Assembly: GCA_903874975.1 (NCBI GenBank)
Contig: CAIQUL010000147.1
Span: forward strand, 21,611-85,610
Source of the DNA: an uncultured Chthoniobacter sp.
Lineage (GTDB): Bacteria > Verrucomicrobiota > Verrucomicrobiia > Chthoniobacterales > Chthoniobacteraceae
Reading direction: 5' to 3'
DNA length: 64,000 nt
Part shown: one piece after another, positions 55,167 through 63,545 of the stretch
Numbering within the stretch: position 1 is the first letter of the stretch
How the letters are laid out: every line of letters starts with the position of its first letter
Position numbers and translations under genes: made by a program
The notes under the pieces: generated by a model
Database searches by the model: none
What the model was told of the DNA's origin: nothing
Seen by the model: only the letters and a program-made list of their open reading frames with translations

Positions 55167-56663
55167 ATGGCCAAGAAAACCACCGCTCCGCCCCGCAAAC
55201 ATTTCGTCCTCGATACGAACGTCCTGATTCACGATCCGCAGTCGATGTTTCAGTTTGAGGAAAACGCCGTCTGGGTGCCCGTGGAGGTGCTGGAGGAGCT
55301 GGACCGTTTCAAATCCGAATCCACCACGCGCGGGGCCAATGCCCGCGAGGTCCACCGCACGCTCGGCGCCCGCTTTGGCACCACCGCGCAGATGCGCGAT
55401 GGCGTGACCCTGGAAAACGGGGGGCGCCTGCGCGTGTTCATCAATCCCGGGATCAAGCACGTGGGCAAGGAATGGCAGATCACCGCCGACTCGCCGCGCA
55501 GCCGGCAGGTGCAGACGCTTTTCCCCGATCTCGAAAGTACGGACAACCGCATCCTCGCCAGCGCCGCGTATCTCGCGGACACCGAGGCCGCGGGGACGAT
55601 CCTCGTGACGAAGGATCTCAACATGCAGCTCAAGGCCCGCGCGCTCGGGATCGAGGCGCAGGATTACCGCACGGACCGCGTGGAGGATGGTGACATTCGC
55701 CGCACCCAGCGGCGCAGCGGCGAGGAGGATTACGAGACCATCGACATCCCCGGCTATACCCTCCAGGCCTTTACCAGCCAGGAGCGCATCACACTGCCGG
55801 ATACCCCAGGACTGGTGCCGAATCAATACGTGCTCTTGCGCAACGAAGAAGAGCCGACCCACGGCGTCCCCGCGCGGCACCTCGGCGGCGGCGAGTTTCT
55901 GCGGCTGCGGAACGACCGCATCGTGATCCGCGACGGCCGCACGCTCCAGGCCGCGAATCTCGGCCAGCGCTTCCTGCTCGACGCGCTCTACGATCCCGCG
56001 CTCACGCTCATCACCGTCTATGGCAAGGCCGGCACCGGCAAAACCCTGCTCAGCGTGGGCGCCGCGCTGGAGCAGGTGCAGCGGGGCGACTACGAGAAAA
56101 TGCTCATCACCCGGGTCATCATGCCGACCGGGCGGGACATCGGCTTTCTCCCCGGCCGCATGGAGGAAAAGATGCAGCCCTGGGTGCAGCCCGCCTACGA
56201 CGCCCTCGAGCAGCTCCTCGGCAAGCCCCGCAGGCCCGAGCATTTCGACAGCAAAAAGCAGAGCGCCCGCAAGTCCGCGTCGCCCGCCTACGGTGCGGGC
56301 AACGGTTCGGCCGGTGGAAAAATCGCGCGCCCCTACGAGCCGCTCATGCAGGCCGGTCTGCTCGAGATCGAAGCCATCGCGCACATTCGCGGGCGCTCGA
56401 TTCCGCGCGCGATTTTCATTGTGGACGAAGCCCAGCAGCTCACGCCGCACGAGGCCAAGACGCTCGTCACGCGGATGGGGAAGGGGAGCAAGATCATCCT
56501 CATCGGCGACCTCGCGCAGATCGACAATCCCTACGTGGACGCCCACACCAACGGCCTCGTCTTCACCCGCAACCGGCTCCAGGGCCAGTCCTTCATGGCG
56601 CACATCAACCTCTTCAAAGGCGAGCGCAGCGAGATGGCCGAGGTGGCGTCGAATCTGATGTAG
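55167..56663 (+). CDS. PhoH-family ATPase with N-terminal PIN domain
   Basis: A 498-residue protein with a PIN nuclease domain (12-150) starting HFVLDTNVLIHDPQSMFQF (first acidic residue Asp16), an inter-domain linker, and a PhoH ATPase domain. Walker A is GKAGTGKT (286-293) and Walker B is IFIVDEAQQLTPHEAK, with a C-terminal GSKIILIGDLAQID. The PIN-PhoH fusion (PhoH2/YlaK) is reported to have RNA helicase and ribonuclease activity. It is not part of the phosphate operon. The gene follows a palindromic repeat. Confidence 0.92.
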   Translation: MAKKTTAPPRKHFVLDTNVLIHDPQSMFQFEENAVWVPVEVLEELDRFKSESTTRGANAREVHRTLGARFGTTAQMRDGVTLENGGRLRVFINPGIKHVGKEWQITADSPRSRQVQTLFPDLESTDNRILASAAYLADTEAAGTILVTKDLNMQLKARALGIEAQDYRTDRVEDGDIRRTQRRSGEEDYETIDIPGYTLQAFTSQERITLPDTPGLVPNQYVLLRNEEEPTHGVPARHLGGGEFLRLRNDRIVIRDGRTLQAANLGQRFLLDALYDPALTLITVYGKAGTGKTLLSVGAALEQVQRGDYEKMLITRVIMPTGRDIGFLPGRMEEKMQPWVQPAYDALEQLLGKPRRPEHFDSKKQSARKSASPAYGAGNGSAGGKIARPYEPLMQAGLLEIEAIAHIRGRSIPRAIFIVDEAQQLTPHEAKTLVTRMGKGSKIILIGDLAQIDNPYVDAHTNGLVFTRNRLQGQSFMAHINLFKGERSEMAEVASNLM

Positions 56664-56936
56664 TGCTCCGCCTTGGCGAAGCGTGGTCCCCTCCGTGCGA
56701 CCGCTGGCCTTGGAAGCTCGTGCTGGTGCGCAGAGGAAATCTTGGTTTGCGGGCGACCCAACTGATGTTCGCCAGTCACCGGCCGAAGATCGAGGTCGCG
56801 CTCCAAAACGGCACGCTGGTCGAGTTGACGGAAGAGCGGGTGGAAGTCCTCGTTGGATGGCGCTGTTCCATTCTGGCGTTCCTCCCCGAGGACGGCCCTC
56901 CAATGAGTTGGAGCACGGCGAAGCGCGGGGCGGCGG
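56664..56936. other. Intergenic region without a recognisable gene
   Basis: About 270 bases between the convergent phoH and TPR genes. Open frames here are short, Pro/Arg-rich and unrecognised. One stretch (TGGCGCTGTTCCATTCTGGC, 56858-56877, and its surroundings) looks like a dispersed repeat fragment, but no second copy is present in the window to confirm it. Confidence 0.4.
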
Positions 56937-57947
56937 CTATTTCCGGGCGGCTTTGATGATGCCGAAGTCGGTGAGGAGCTTGCGCAGTTCGAGGCTCGCC
57001 GGGTCGGAGCCGCTGTTGGCTTCCTCGATGATTTTGTCCGCTTCCTCGCGCCGCTTGAGATTGAGATACGTGGTGGCGAGGAGGGCCTTGCGCTCCGGCG
57101 AGGGATGCAGCTCCACCGCGCGCCGAGCCCACTCGAGGGCGCGCTCGTGCTGGACTACGCGCTGGCAGATTTCCGCCGCGACGCTGTAAATGGCGGCGGC
57201 CCCGTCGGTGGTCACGCCCCCCAGGTCCGGTCCGTCCTTTTGGCCGGCGTCGCGGGAGGATTCGTAAAGCTCGACGCACGCCTGAGCGGCCACGTAGGCG
57301 AGTTGGTGTTGCCCCTCCTTGTGCCGGTCGATGGCCTCCTCGAAGCGCTGTTTGAGGAGGGCCGCTTGCTCCCCGGCGGTTTCTCCGGTCCGCGATCTGG
57401 CCTGGGGAGGAGGAAGGATCTCCCCGCTTTTCGGCAGGATGCGCGCTTGCTCCGCGGCGGCCTGCAGCGCCTCGGGTGTAGGCGCGGGGGAGGCCGCGCC
57501 TGTTTCCGCAACGCGCGGCCGGGCTTTCTCCAGTTGTTTGCCCAGGCGCTCGATCTCGGCGGCGCTGGCCGCGAGCTTTTCGCGCAGCTCCGCAACTTCC
57601 GGCGTGGCTTCCGCGGCCGATGCGGGGGCGACATTCTCCACCGGCGCGGTGGACGCGGACTGACCCGCGAGGCGTTTAATTTCGCCGATCTCGCTTTCAA
57701 ATTTCTCCCGCAACGCGATCACGGCGGCAGCTTCCTTCTGGGCTGAGCCCGCAGCTGCGGAGAGGGCGCCCATGTCGGCGGGGGCGAGTTCCAGCAGGTG
57801 CTGGTGAAGAACCATGGTAAGCCCGACGCTGAGACCCAGCCCGGTGAACACGGCCAGCCCGGCGCTCCACGCGCGGTGTTTTGCCGTCCACCAGATGGCG
57901 CTGACGAGGGTGTTCAAGACGACGAGAATGCCGATGAGTTGGATCAT
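56937..57947 (-). CDS. Membrane-anchored TPR protein
   Basis: A 336-residue protein. One or two N-terminal membrane helices (MIQLIGILVVLNTLVSAIWW, then SAGLAVFTGLGLSVGLTMVL) are followed by a long Ala/Glu-rich coiled coil (about 60-160), a Pro-rich linker, and a C-terminal helical part with TPR-like units (YVAAQACVELYESS, HERALEWARRAVELHPSPERKALLATTYLNLKRREEADKI). It is probably a scaffold in the envelope. I do not know a specific role. The ATG at 57947 puts the membrane helix first. The nearest neighbour upstream is a repeat region. Confidence 0.68.
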   Translation of the reverse strand: MIQLIGILVVLNTLVSAIWWTAKHRAWSAGLAVFTGLGLSVGLTMVLHQHLLELAPADMGALSAAAGSAQKEAAAVIALREKFESEIGEIKRLAGQSASTAPVENVAPASAAEATPEVAELREKLAASAAEIERLGKQLEKARPRVAETGAASPAPTPEALQAAAEQARILPKSGEILPPPQARSRTGETAGEQAALLKQRFEEAIDRHKEGQHQLAYVAAQACVELYESSRDAGQKDGPDLGGVTTDGAAAIYSVAAEICQRVVQHERALEWARRAVELHPSPERKALLATTYLNLKRREEADKIIEEANSGSDPASLELRKLLTDFGIIKAARK

Positions 57948-58019
57948 AACGACGAGATGAGTGGGGGTGGCGGCTGGAGCTGAGTAAAAAAGAGAAGTCG
58001 GTTTTCCGGGCGCGGGCAA

Positions 58020-58499
58020 GCGCTTTGTCCCCGGAAACCTCGGCGCGGGTCTGATTAAATGGGAGTCCGCGATTTGAACCCCGGAGGGCTTCCCTCATGC
58101 GGGGTGCGCGTCCCCAGCACCTTCCGCATGACGATGCGGACGGGCAGGCGGCATGGGGCTCTATCCCTCCGGGGTAGATGCGTCGCTCTCGCGTTACCGG
58201 GGGTCTGCGACCCCGGCTATTCATGGGGAACCGCTCCGCGTTTCGGAAAAATGGAGAAACTCCAGTCCACAATCGCGGTGGACCTTGGTCAACGGCCTCG
58301 GTCCAGGCTGACGCCACCGCCATTTCCCTGCCTTCCTCCGGGACATTCGGTGCCGACCGCTTTTCCCGATGCCGCATTTCGCCTCGCCATCGCGGACGCG
58401 CTTTTCATCACGCCCCCTCGGCGGCACCTGCCGCTCGGCCTCCGGGCGCGGGGGCAAGCGGGACGCACGCGCTCCGACGGCGCTCCGGCAGTGCGGCGC
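58020..58499. other. Intergenic region with palindromic sequence
   Basis: About 480 bases. It contains a 10-base inverted pair (58079-58088 and 58164-58173, CCCCGGAGGG) and a hairpin of CCGGGGGTC type at 58198-58217. I see no gene; the open frames are artefacts of GC bias. The rest is unassigned. Confidence 0.5.
58079..58217. repeat. GC-rich palindromic cluster (CCCCGGAGGG family)
   Basis: CCCCGGAGGG (58079-58088) is repeated as its complement at 58164-58173. A second hairpin follows at 58198-58217 (CCGGGGGTC, loop, GACCCCGG). The structure resembles dispersed palindromes seen in Planctomycetota and Verrucomicrobiota genomes. It has no other copy in this window. Confidence 0.5.
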
Positions 58500-59282
58500 C
58501 TACACCTTCTGCCAGTCGGGTTTCCCGTCGTAGACCCAGCGGTAATAGTCGAGCCGCGTGAGCTTCGCGGCGGCGGGTTCGTCGAGGAGGTATTTCGCCA
58601 CGGGGTGCATCTGCAGGATCGAGGCGGGGTTCATCGCGGTGATCGGGCCCTCGAGCGCCGCGGCGATGGCGTCCGCCTTTTTTGCGCCGAAGGCGAGGAG
58701 CAGCACCTGGCGCGCGTCCATGATCGTGCCGACGCCCATGGTGAGGACGTGGTGGGGCATGGCGTCGGGCGTGGCGAAGGCGTAGGCGTTGTCGCGGCGG
58801 GTGCGCTCGGTGATCGTCTTGATGCGGGTGCGCGAGGCGAGGGAGGAGGAGGGTTCGTTGAAACCGATGTGGCCGTCGCCGCCGATGCCGAGCAGTTGGA
58901 GATCGATGCCGCCCGCGGCGCGGATGGCCTCCTCGTAAGCGCGGCACGAGGCGGGGATGTCGGTGGCGAGGCCGTCGGGGAGGTGGATGCGCGAGGGCGA
59001 GACATTGACGTGCGCGAAGAGATGCTCCTGCATGAAGGCGTGGTAGCTCGCGGGGTGCGCGGGCGGGAGGCCCACGTATTCGTCGAGGTTGAAAGTGGTC
59101 ACGCGGCTGAAATCGAGGCCGTCTTCGCGGTGCAGGCGGATGAGTTCGCGGTAGAGCGCCAGCGGGGTGTGGCCGGTGGCGAGGCCGAGGACGGCGTTGG
59201 GCTTTTCGCGAATGAGCTGCGCGAGGTGGCGCGCGGCGAGGAGGGAGGCGGCTTCGGGCGTGGGCTGGATGATGATTTCCAT
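58500..59282 (-). CDS. nagB: Glucosamine-6-phosphate deaminase
   Basis: Converts glucosamine 6-phosphate to fructose 6-phosphate and ammonia; 260 residues. The motifs are GLATGHTPLALYREL, FNLDEYVGL with catalytic Asp67, and GIGGDGHIGFNEP with Asp136, His138 and Glu143. The length fits the short NagB form without the allosteric C-terminus. The gene starts 3 bases after the PIG-L deacetylase stop, forming an amino-sugar operon on the minus strand. Confidence 0.94.
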   Translation of the reverse strand: MEIIIQPTPEAASLLAARHLAQLIREKPNAVLGLATGHTPLALYRELIRLHREDGLDFSRVTTFNLDEYVGLPPAHPASYHAFMQEHLFAHVNVSPSRIHLPDGLATDIPASCRAYEEAIRAAGGIDLQLLGIGGDGHIGFNEPSSSLASRTRIKTITERTRRDNAYAFATPDAMPHHVLTMGVGTIMDARQVLLLAFGAKKADAIAAALEGPITAMNPASILQMHPVAKYLLDEPAAAKLTRLDYYRWVYDGKPDWQKV

Positions 59283-59285
59283 GGG

Positions 59286-60140
59286 CTAGTTTCCGAGGCG
59301 CTGGCGGAGGCCGGCGGCGACCTCGGCTTTGAAGCGGTCGATGAAGCCGGTGACGTAGTCGACGATGTCGAGCGAGTCGTCGAGAGCGAGCGGCGTGAGG
59401 TCCAGGGCGAAGGCGAGGGCGTCGCTCCGGTCCAGGGTGTGGCTGGCGAAAAAGGTGGCATTGGCGCGGCGGCGACCGAGCACGGCGAGGTCGTAGCGTT
59501 TGCCTCCGGCGATCTGGGAGCGAAAGACGCCATTGATCCCGGCGGCGAGCGTGTCGTGGCCGCTCACGTCGTGGACGACCTTCTCGCTGTCGGGCAGCCA
59601 GTCGAGATCGCGCCAGACTTCGCAACCGTGCACGGCCTGCGGGCGCTGCGCGCGGGGCAGGGCACGGATGGCCTGGATGACGGGGACCACGACGGCGAGG
59701 TGCGTGCGGTGTTTGTCGGCGGGATTGTGGGTGTAAACGACGCGCGGCTGCGTGGCGGCGAGGATGGCCGTGAGGTCGGCCACGAGGCGCGGGTCGGCGG
59801 GGTCTTGCACGACGCTGCTCGGGTAGTCGAGCTGGAGCATGGCGGCGTAGCGCCCGAGAGTCGCCGCCGCGCACTGCTCCTCGCGGCGCACAGCCATCAT
59901 TTGTGCGTCGGTGAATTCCGCGAACGCACCGCGCCGCGCGCTGCCTGCGCCATTCGTGCAGGTCACGCCGCCGAACCACTCGGTGGCGCTCGCGTAGCAC
60001 GCGGCGATGCCGTGAAAGGCCATGAATTCCAAATCGTCCTGATGCGCGCCGATGCCGAGGTGCGTCACGCGCGCGAGCGCCTCGGCGGGCGGGAGCCCGT
60101 CGGGGATGAAAACGTCGGACGTGGGGTTGAGGAGCGTCAT
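59286..60140 (-). CDS. PIG-L family deacetylase
   Basis: A zinc-dependent N-acetylglucosaminyl deacetylase fold, 284 residues. The metal/catalytic motif is GAHQDDLEF (His33, Asp35, Asp36; the family consensus is AHPDD), and a second metal site lies in HNPADKHRTHLAVV. BshB/MshB/PIG-L enzymes act on GlcNAc linked to other groups. Adjacent nagB and a ROK kinase suggest that this one removes acetyl from a GlcNAc derivative, but BshB-type or other substrates cannot be excluded. First gene of a two-gene unit. Confidence 0.88.
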   Translation of the reverse strand: MTLLNPTSDVFIPDGLPPAEALARVTHLGIGAHQDDLEFMAFHGIAACYASATEWFGGVTCTNGAGSARRGAFAEFTDAQMMAVRREEQCAAATLGRYAAMLQLDYPSSVVQDPADPRLVADLTAILAATQPRVVYTHNPADKHRTHLAVVVPVIQAIRALPRAQRPQAVHGCEVWRDLDWLPDSEKVVHDVSGHDTLAAGINGVFRSQIAGGKRYDLAVLGRRRANATFFASHTLDRSDALAFALDLTPLALDDSLDIVDYVTGFIDRFKAEVAAGLRQRLGN

Positions 60141-60150
60141 CGGGCAGGCG

Positions 60151-60217
60151 CGGGGCAGTGTTCAGTATGCAGCGTTCGGAGTCCGCGTCGGGACTGAAAA
60201 CTGAATACTGAATACTC
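60151..60217. repeat. Palindromic repeat of TTCAGTAT type
   Basis: The left arm GTGTTCAGTATGCAG lies around 60158-60183 and the right arm GACTGAAAACTGAATACTG at 60192-60217. They are imperfectly complementary across a short loop. It lies between the divergent PIG-L and ROK genes, so it might affect either promoter. Confidence 0.55.
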
Positions 60218-60278
60218 CCGCTCCCGACGCCAGCCTTTTGCCCACGCGCGCATTGACCGCCCGCCCTTTGCTCCCGCA

Positions 60279-61235
60279 ATGTCGCCCGCCTTCATGCAGA
60301 CCACGCGCCCAGCCATCGGCATCGACTTCGGCGGCACCACGATCAAGTCCGCCGTCATCCAGGACGGACGCGTGCTGGCGCACGGCGCGGTCATTGACAC
60401 CCAGCTTTTCCCGCAGGCCGACGCGCTCCTCGCCGAGATACTCCGCATCATCGCGGTCTTGCGCGCGGCCCATCCTGAAGTTGTTGCCGTGGGCGTGGGG
60501 TTGCCGGGCCTCGTGGATAGCGTGAACGGCATCGTCCACACCCTCACGAACGTCCCCGGCTGGAGCGAAGTGCCGCTGCGTGCGCTCCTCGTCGAGCGCA
60601 CCGGCCTGCCCGCGATCATCGAGAACGACGCTAGAGCGATGGCTTACGGCGAGTGGAAGTACGGGGCCGCGCGGGATGGCCGCCACGTCCTCTGCATCAC
60701 GCTCGGCACCGGCGTGGGCGGAGCCTTCATCCTCGATGGCCGGATCCACCGCGGGGCGCAGCTCGCCGCCGGCGAAATCGGGCACGCGAGCATCGACTAC
60801 CGCGGCCTCCCCGGGCCCTATGGCAACACCGGCGGCCTCGAAGAATACGTCGGCAACCACCAGATCGCCGCCCGCGCCGCGCAACTCTATCGCGCCGCCG
60901 GACGCGAGGTGCCGGCGGAGCACTGCACCCCGCTCGCCCTCGCCGAATCCGCCCGGCGCGGCGAGGCCATCGCGCTCGGCTTGTGGGACGCCGTCGGGGT
61001 CGAGATCGGTGCCGCCCTCGTCAACGTCGTCTGGCTCCTGAACCCCGATGCCATCGTCATCGGCGGCGGCGTGGCCCAAGCGGGTGACCTCCTTTTCACG
61101 CCCATCCGCCGCACCATCCGCGAGCGCACCCAGGCCATCTATCACGACAACCTCCGCGTCGTCCCCGCCGCCCTCGGCAACGCCGCCGGGATGATCGGAG
61201 CCGCCACGCTCGCGGCGGAGGCGACGGAGGCATAA
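60279..61235 (+). CDS. ROK-family sugar kinase
   Basis: A 318-residue kinase of the ROK family. The phosphate-1 motif is IGIDFGGTTIKSAVI, followed by IENDARAMAYGEWKYGA, LGTGVGGAFI and GEIGHASIDYRG. The usual zinc site CxCGxxGC after the GH motif is replaced by LPGPYGNTGGLEEY, so this is a zinc-free ROK member. It probably phosphorylates glucose, N-acetylglucosamine or glucosamine; the divergent nagB/PIG-L pair favours an amino sugar. Two close starts (60279, 60294) are possible. Confidence 0.88.
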   Translation: MSPAFMQTTRPAIGIDFGGTTIKSAVIQDGRVLAHGAVIDTQLFPQADALLAEILRIIAVLRAAHPEVVAVGVGLPGLVDSVNGIVHTLTNVPGWSEVPLRALLVERTGLPAIIENDARAMAYGEWKYGAARDGRHVLCITLGTGVGGAFILDGRIHRGAQLAAGEIGHASIDYRGLPGPYGNTGGLEEYVGNHQIAARAAQLYRAAGREVPAEHCTPLALAESARRGEAIALGLWDAVGVEIGAALVNVVWLLNPDAIVIGGGVAQAGDLLFTPIRRTIRERTQAIYHDNLRVVPAALGNAAGMIGAATLAAEATEA

Positions 61236-61257
61236 GCAGCCGGTTGGAAGCAATCCG

Positions 61258-61280
61258 AAGGACCGTCTGATCGGTCTTTT
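61258..61280 (+). terminator. Probable terminator after the ROK kinase gene
   Basis: AAGGACCG (61258-61265) pairs with CGGTCTTT (61272-61279; one G-T pair) across a 6-base loop and is followed by T. It lies 23 bases after the ROK stop. The stem is short, so this is a moderate call. Confidence 0.5.
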
Positions 61281-61791
61281 CGCTGGTCAATTAGCCGTCC
61301 CAAAATCGTGGTCATCCTGAGGGACCGAACCCGCGAGCGTGATATTTGGTGCGGGATGAACCGGGGGACGTGCAAAGGAGCGGCGTGCTTCCAGCCGCCG
61401 ACCACCGGCTGCACCGGAGGCGCACCAATCTGCGGCAAGGCGGCGGCGTGCAGTGCACCCAACGGGAGAGTTTGGCGCTGCGCGCGTTGTGGGGTCGGCG
61501 GCTGGAAGCACGCCGCTCCTTTGCACGCCCTCCAGTTCCTCCCGCTTCAAGACTCACGCCCGATGGATCAGCGGCGCATTGGGAAAACTTTTGGGACAAT
61601 TTGAACGCAGCGTGGAGGCGGCGGTCTTATCTTCGTGTTTGGGGGGAATTGAACCGGGTCGTGCACGTTGACTTTTGTGTGTGTTTTCGTTGGCGTGCGC
61701 GGCCCGGATTTTTTTTGAGGGGTGATCGGTTTCGTTGACCCCATTTTTCCGGCCTGCTAGCCTTTCCCTCCATGTCCACCCGCTTCGCGCG
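61281..61791. other. Intergenic repeat region
   Basis: About 510 bases between ROK and guaD-like genes. It contains a GTCATCCTGA end (61311-61320) and the large inverted-repeat element 61357-61539. The last 60 bases before guaD have no obvious promoter. There is no convincing gene. Confidence 0.5.
61357..61539. repeat. Large inverted-repeat element with perfect 35-base arms
   Basis: A perfect 35-base arm (61369-61403, starting CGTGCAAAGGAGCGGCGTGC) is repeated as its exact complement at 61493-61527. Outside it, similarity extends about 12 bases on each side (GAACCGGGGGA and TCCAGTTC, a few mismatches). The core of about 89 bases is non-coding. The total of about 183 bases has the layout of a MITE, although no target duplication could be defined. 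Confidence 0.8.
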
Positions 61792-63132
61792 ATGAATCCC
61801 GACAACTCGTTGCTCGGCATCCGCGGCTTTCTCATCGACGCCCCGGAGTTTGGCCGCCTTCGCTCCTGGAGCGACGGCGCGCTGATCATCGACGGCGCGC
61901 ACATTGTGGAGGTCGGCGACTATGCGTCGCTCGCGCGCAAGCCGCGGGAGCAACCGGTGCGCTGGCGTCACTCGCCGCGCTCGGCGGTTTTCCCCGGCTT
62001 GATCGATCTCCATGCGCACATCCCGCAGTATCCGGCGGTGGGGCGGGGTGGGGGAGAGCTGCTGCCCTGGCTGCGGCAGCACGTTTTTCCGCTGGAGCGG
62101 GAGTTCACCGGGCCCAAGGGACGCCGGGAGGCGGGCGCGTTCTTCTCCGAGTTGGCGCGGCACGGCACGACCACGGCGATGCTCTACACGGCGATCTACG
62201 AGGACTCGTGCGAGGCGGCGTTCCATGCGGCGGCGGCCAGCGGGCTGCGCGTGATCATGGGGCAGATGATGACCGACGTGGGCAGCTACGGGCAGCTCCA
62301 GCCGACAAAGATCGCCTCCATTTTGAACCATGAAAGCGAACGTCTGTGCCGGGCCTGGCATGGCGCGGCGGACGGGCTGATCGAATACGCCTTCAGCCCG
62401 CGCTTCGCCGTGGCGTGCAGCGAGCGGCTGCTGCGGGCCGTGGCGAAACTGGCCGCGGAATCCGGCGCGTATATCCAGACGCATCTCGCGGAGAATCTGG
62501 AGGAGATCGAGAAGGTGCGGAACCAATTCCCCGCCGCGCGCGACTACACCGACGTCTACGAAATGTGCGGGCTGCTCACCGCGCGCACCGTGCTCGGTCA
62601 CTGCCTGCACCTCAGCGAGCGCGAGATCGGCGCGCTGGCTGCCGCCGGGGCGGGCGTGGCCCATTGTCCCACGGCGAATCTTTTCCTCCGCAGTGGCCTT
62701 TTTCCGCTGGAAAAAATGCGCGCCGCCGGTCTCCGCATCGGCCTGGGCAGCGGAGTGGGCACCGGCCCGGAGCTGAACCTGTGGCAGGTCATGCGCTCGG
62801 CCATCGAAACCCAGAAAGCGCGTTCCTTTTACGAAGCGGACGCGCTCGTGCCCACGCCCGGTGCGGCGCTGCACATGGCCACGCAGGGAGCCGCCGAGAC
62901 CTTGGGAAAAGGCGCGGTCATCGGCAGCTTCGAGGTCGGCAAGGAAGCCGACCTGACCATCATGGACTACGCCGCGCTGCTCCCGTATCGGCAAAGCGCG
63001 AAGCCCGTGAACGACCTCTCTGGAGAGGATCTCACGAGCCTGTGTATCCATCGCGGCGGGCCTCACGCGGTGGTGGAGACATTCGTCCGCGGCCGCAGTA
63101 TCTTTCGCGCGCCGGAGCCGGAGTTGTTTTAG
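61792..63132 (+). CDS. Guanine deaminase-like amidohydrolase lacking the usual metal-site Asp
   Basis: A 446-residue amidohydrolase of the GuaD/ATZ branch. It has LIDLHAHIPQYP with metal histidines His74 and His76, THLAENLEEIE, GHCLHLSE and VAHCPTANLFLRSGLFPL, which matches guanine deaminase (xanthine from guanine in purine salvage/catabolism). However, the conserved aspartate motif (LGTDVGGG in relatives) reads LGSGVGTGP here: position 321 is Gly, not Asp. That Asp normally binds metal or activates water, so activity or specificity is doubtful. The ATG at 61792 is the first good start. Confidence 0.8.
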   Translation: MNPDNSLLGIRGFLIDAPEFGRLRSWSDGALIIDGAHIVEVGDYASLARKPREQPVRWRHSPRSAVFPGLIDLHAHIPQYPAVGRGGGELLPWLRQHVFPLEREFTGPKGRREAGAFFSELARHGTTTAMLYTAIYEDSCEAAFHAAAASGLRVIMGQMMTDVGSYGQLQPTKIASILNHESERLCRAWHGAADGLIEYAFSPRFAVACSERLLRAVAKLAAESGAYIQTHLAENLEEIEKVRNQFPAARDYTDVYEMCGLLTARTVLGHCLHLSEREIGALAAAGAGVAHCPTANLFLRSGLFPLEKMRAAGLRIGLGSGVGTGPELNLWQVMRSAIETQKARSFYEADALVPTPGAALHMATQGAAETLGKGAVIGSFEVGKEADLTIMDYAALLPYRQSAKPVNDLSGEDLTSLCIHRGGPHAVVETFVRGRSIFRAPEPELF

Positions 63133-63545
63133 TAAAGGAGGGAGAAGCCGACGGATTGAGCGGCGGATTGGCCAATGACCGTCTCGCGTCTCCCCTCATC
63201 GAACCGGACAGGCGGGTTTCCCGCATCCGGCTCTCGGAGGCTGTTCTCCGGGTTGCTGCATGACGCGGCTGTGGATCGCGGCTGTGGATCGCGGCTGTGG
63301 ATCGCGGCTGTGGATCGCGGCGCGTTTGGCGATGGGGAGCCTGTCGGCCCTGCTGAAATTGCGAGTGGACGATAGGAAGCTCTGACCCCTCGCTCGCTCC
63401 CACCCGCAAAGTGAAAATTAGTCGCGCGGCAAGTCCGACCGGCGGCTCGCCGGAATTCGCGCCTCAGCTCAGGACCGCAGCCTGCTGTTTCACGCTTGCC
63501 CCTACGGCGGGGAGTCGGAAGGCTGCGCGTCGTCTTTTTCTTTCC
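63133..63545. other. Intergenic region with a 13-base tandem repeat
   Basis: About 410 bases between two co-directional genes. It holds the tandem repeat at 63265-63317. Nothing else is recognised; the final 40 bases before 63546 are AT-richer and probably include the translation start region of the next gene. Confidence 0.5.
63265..63317 (+). repeat. Tandem repeat, four copies of a 13-base unit
   Basis: The unit GCGGCTGTGGATC is repeated four times without change (63265-63316) and followed by a partial fifth. A unit of 13 bases shifts the reading frame at each copy, so it is not coding. Confidence 0.85.

Noticed and set aside
58060..58100. tRNA-like TTTGAACCCCGG sequence
   Set aside because: Although it resembles a T-arm fragment, no cloverleaf or acceptor stem can be formed around it; it belongs to a GC-rich palindrome.
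58408..60279. A 623-codon Arg/Pro-rich minus-strand frame
   Set aside because: It overlaps nagB and the PIG-L gene in another frame; both of those have complete catalytic motifs.
63265..63317. Possible CRISPR array
   Set aside because: Units are 13 bases with no spacers; it is a simple tandem repeat.
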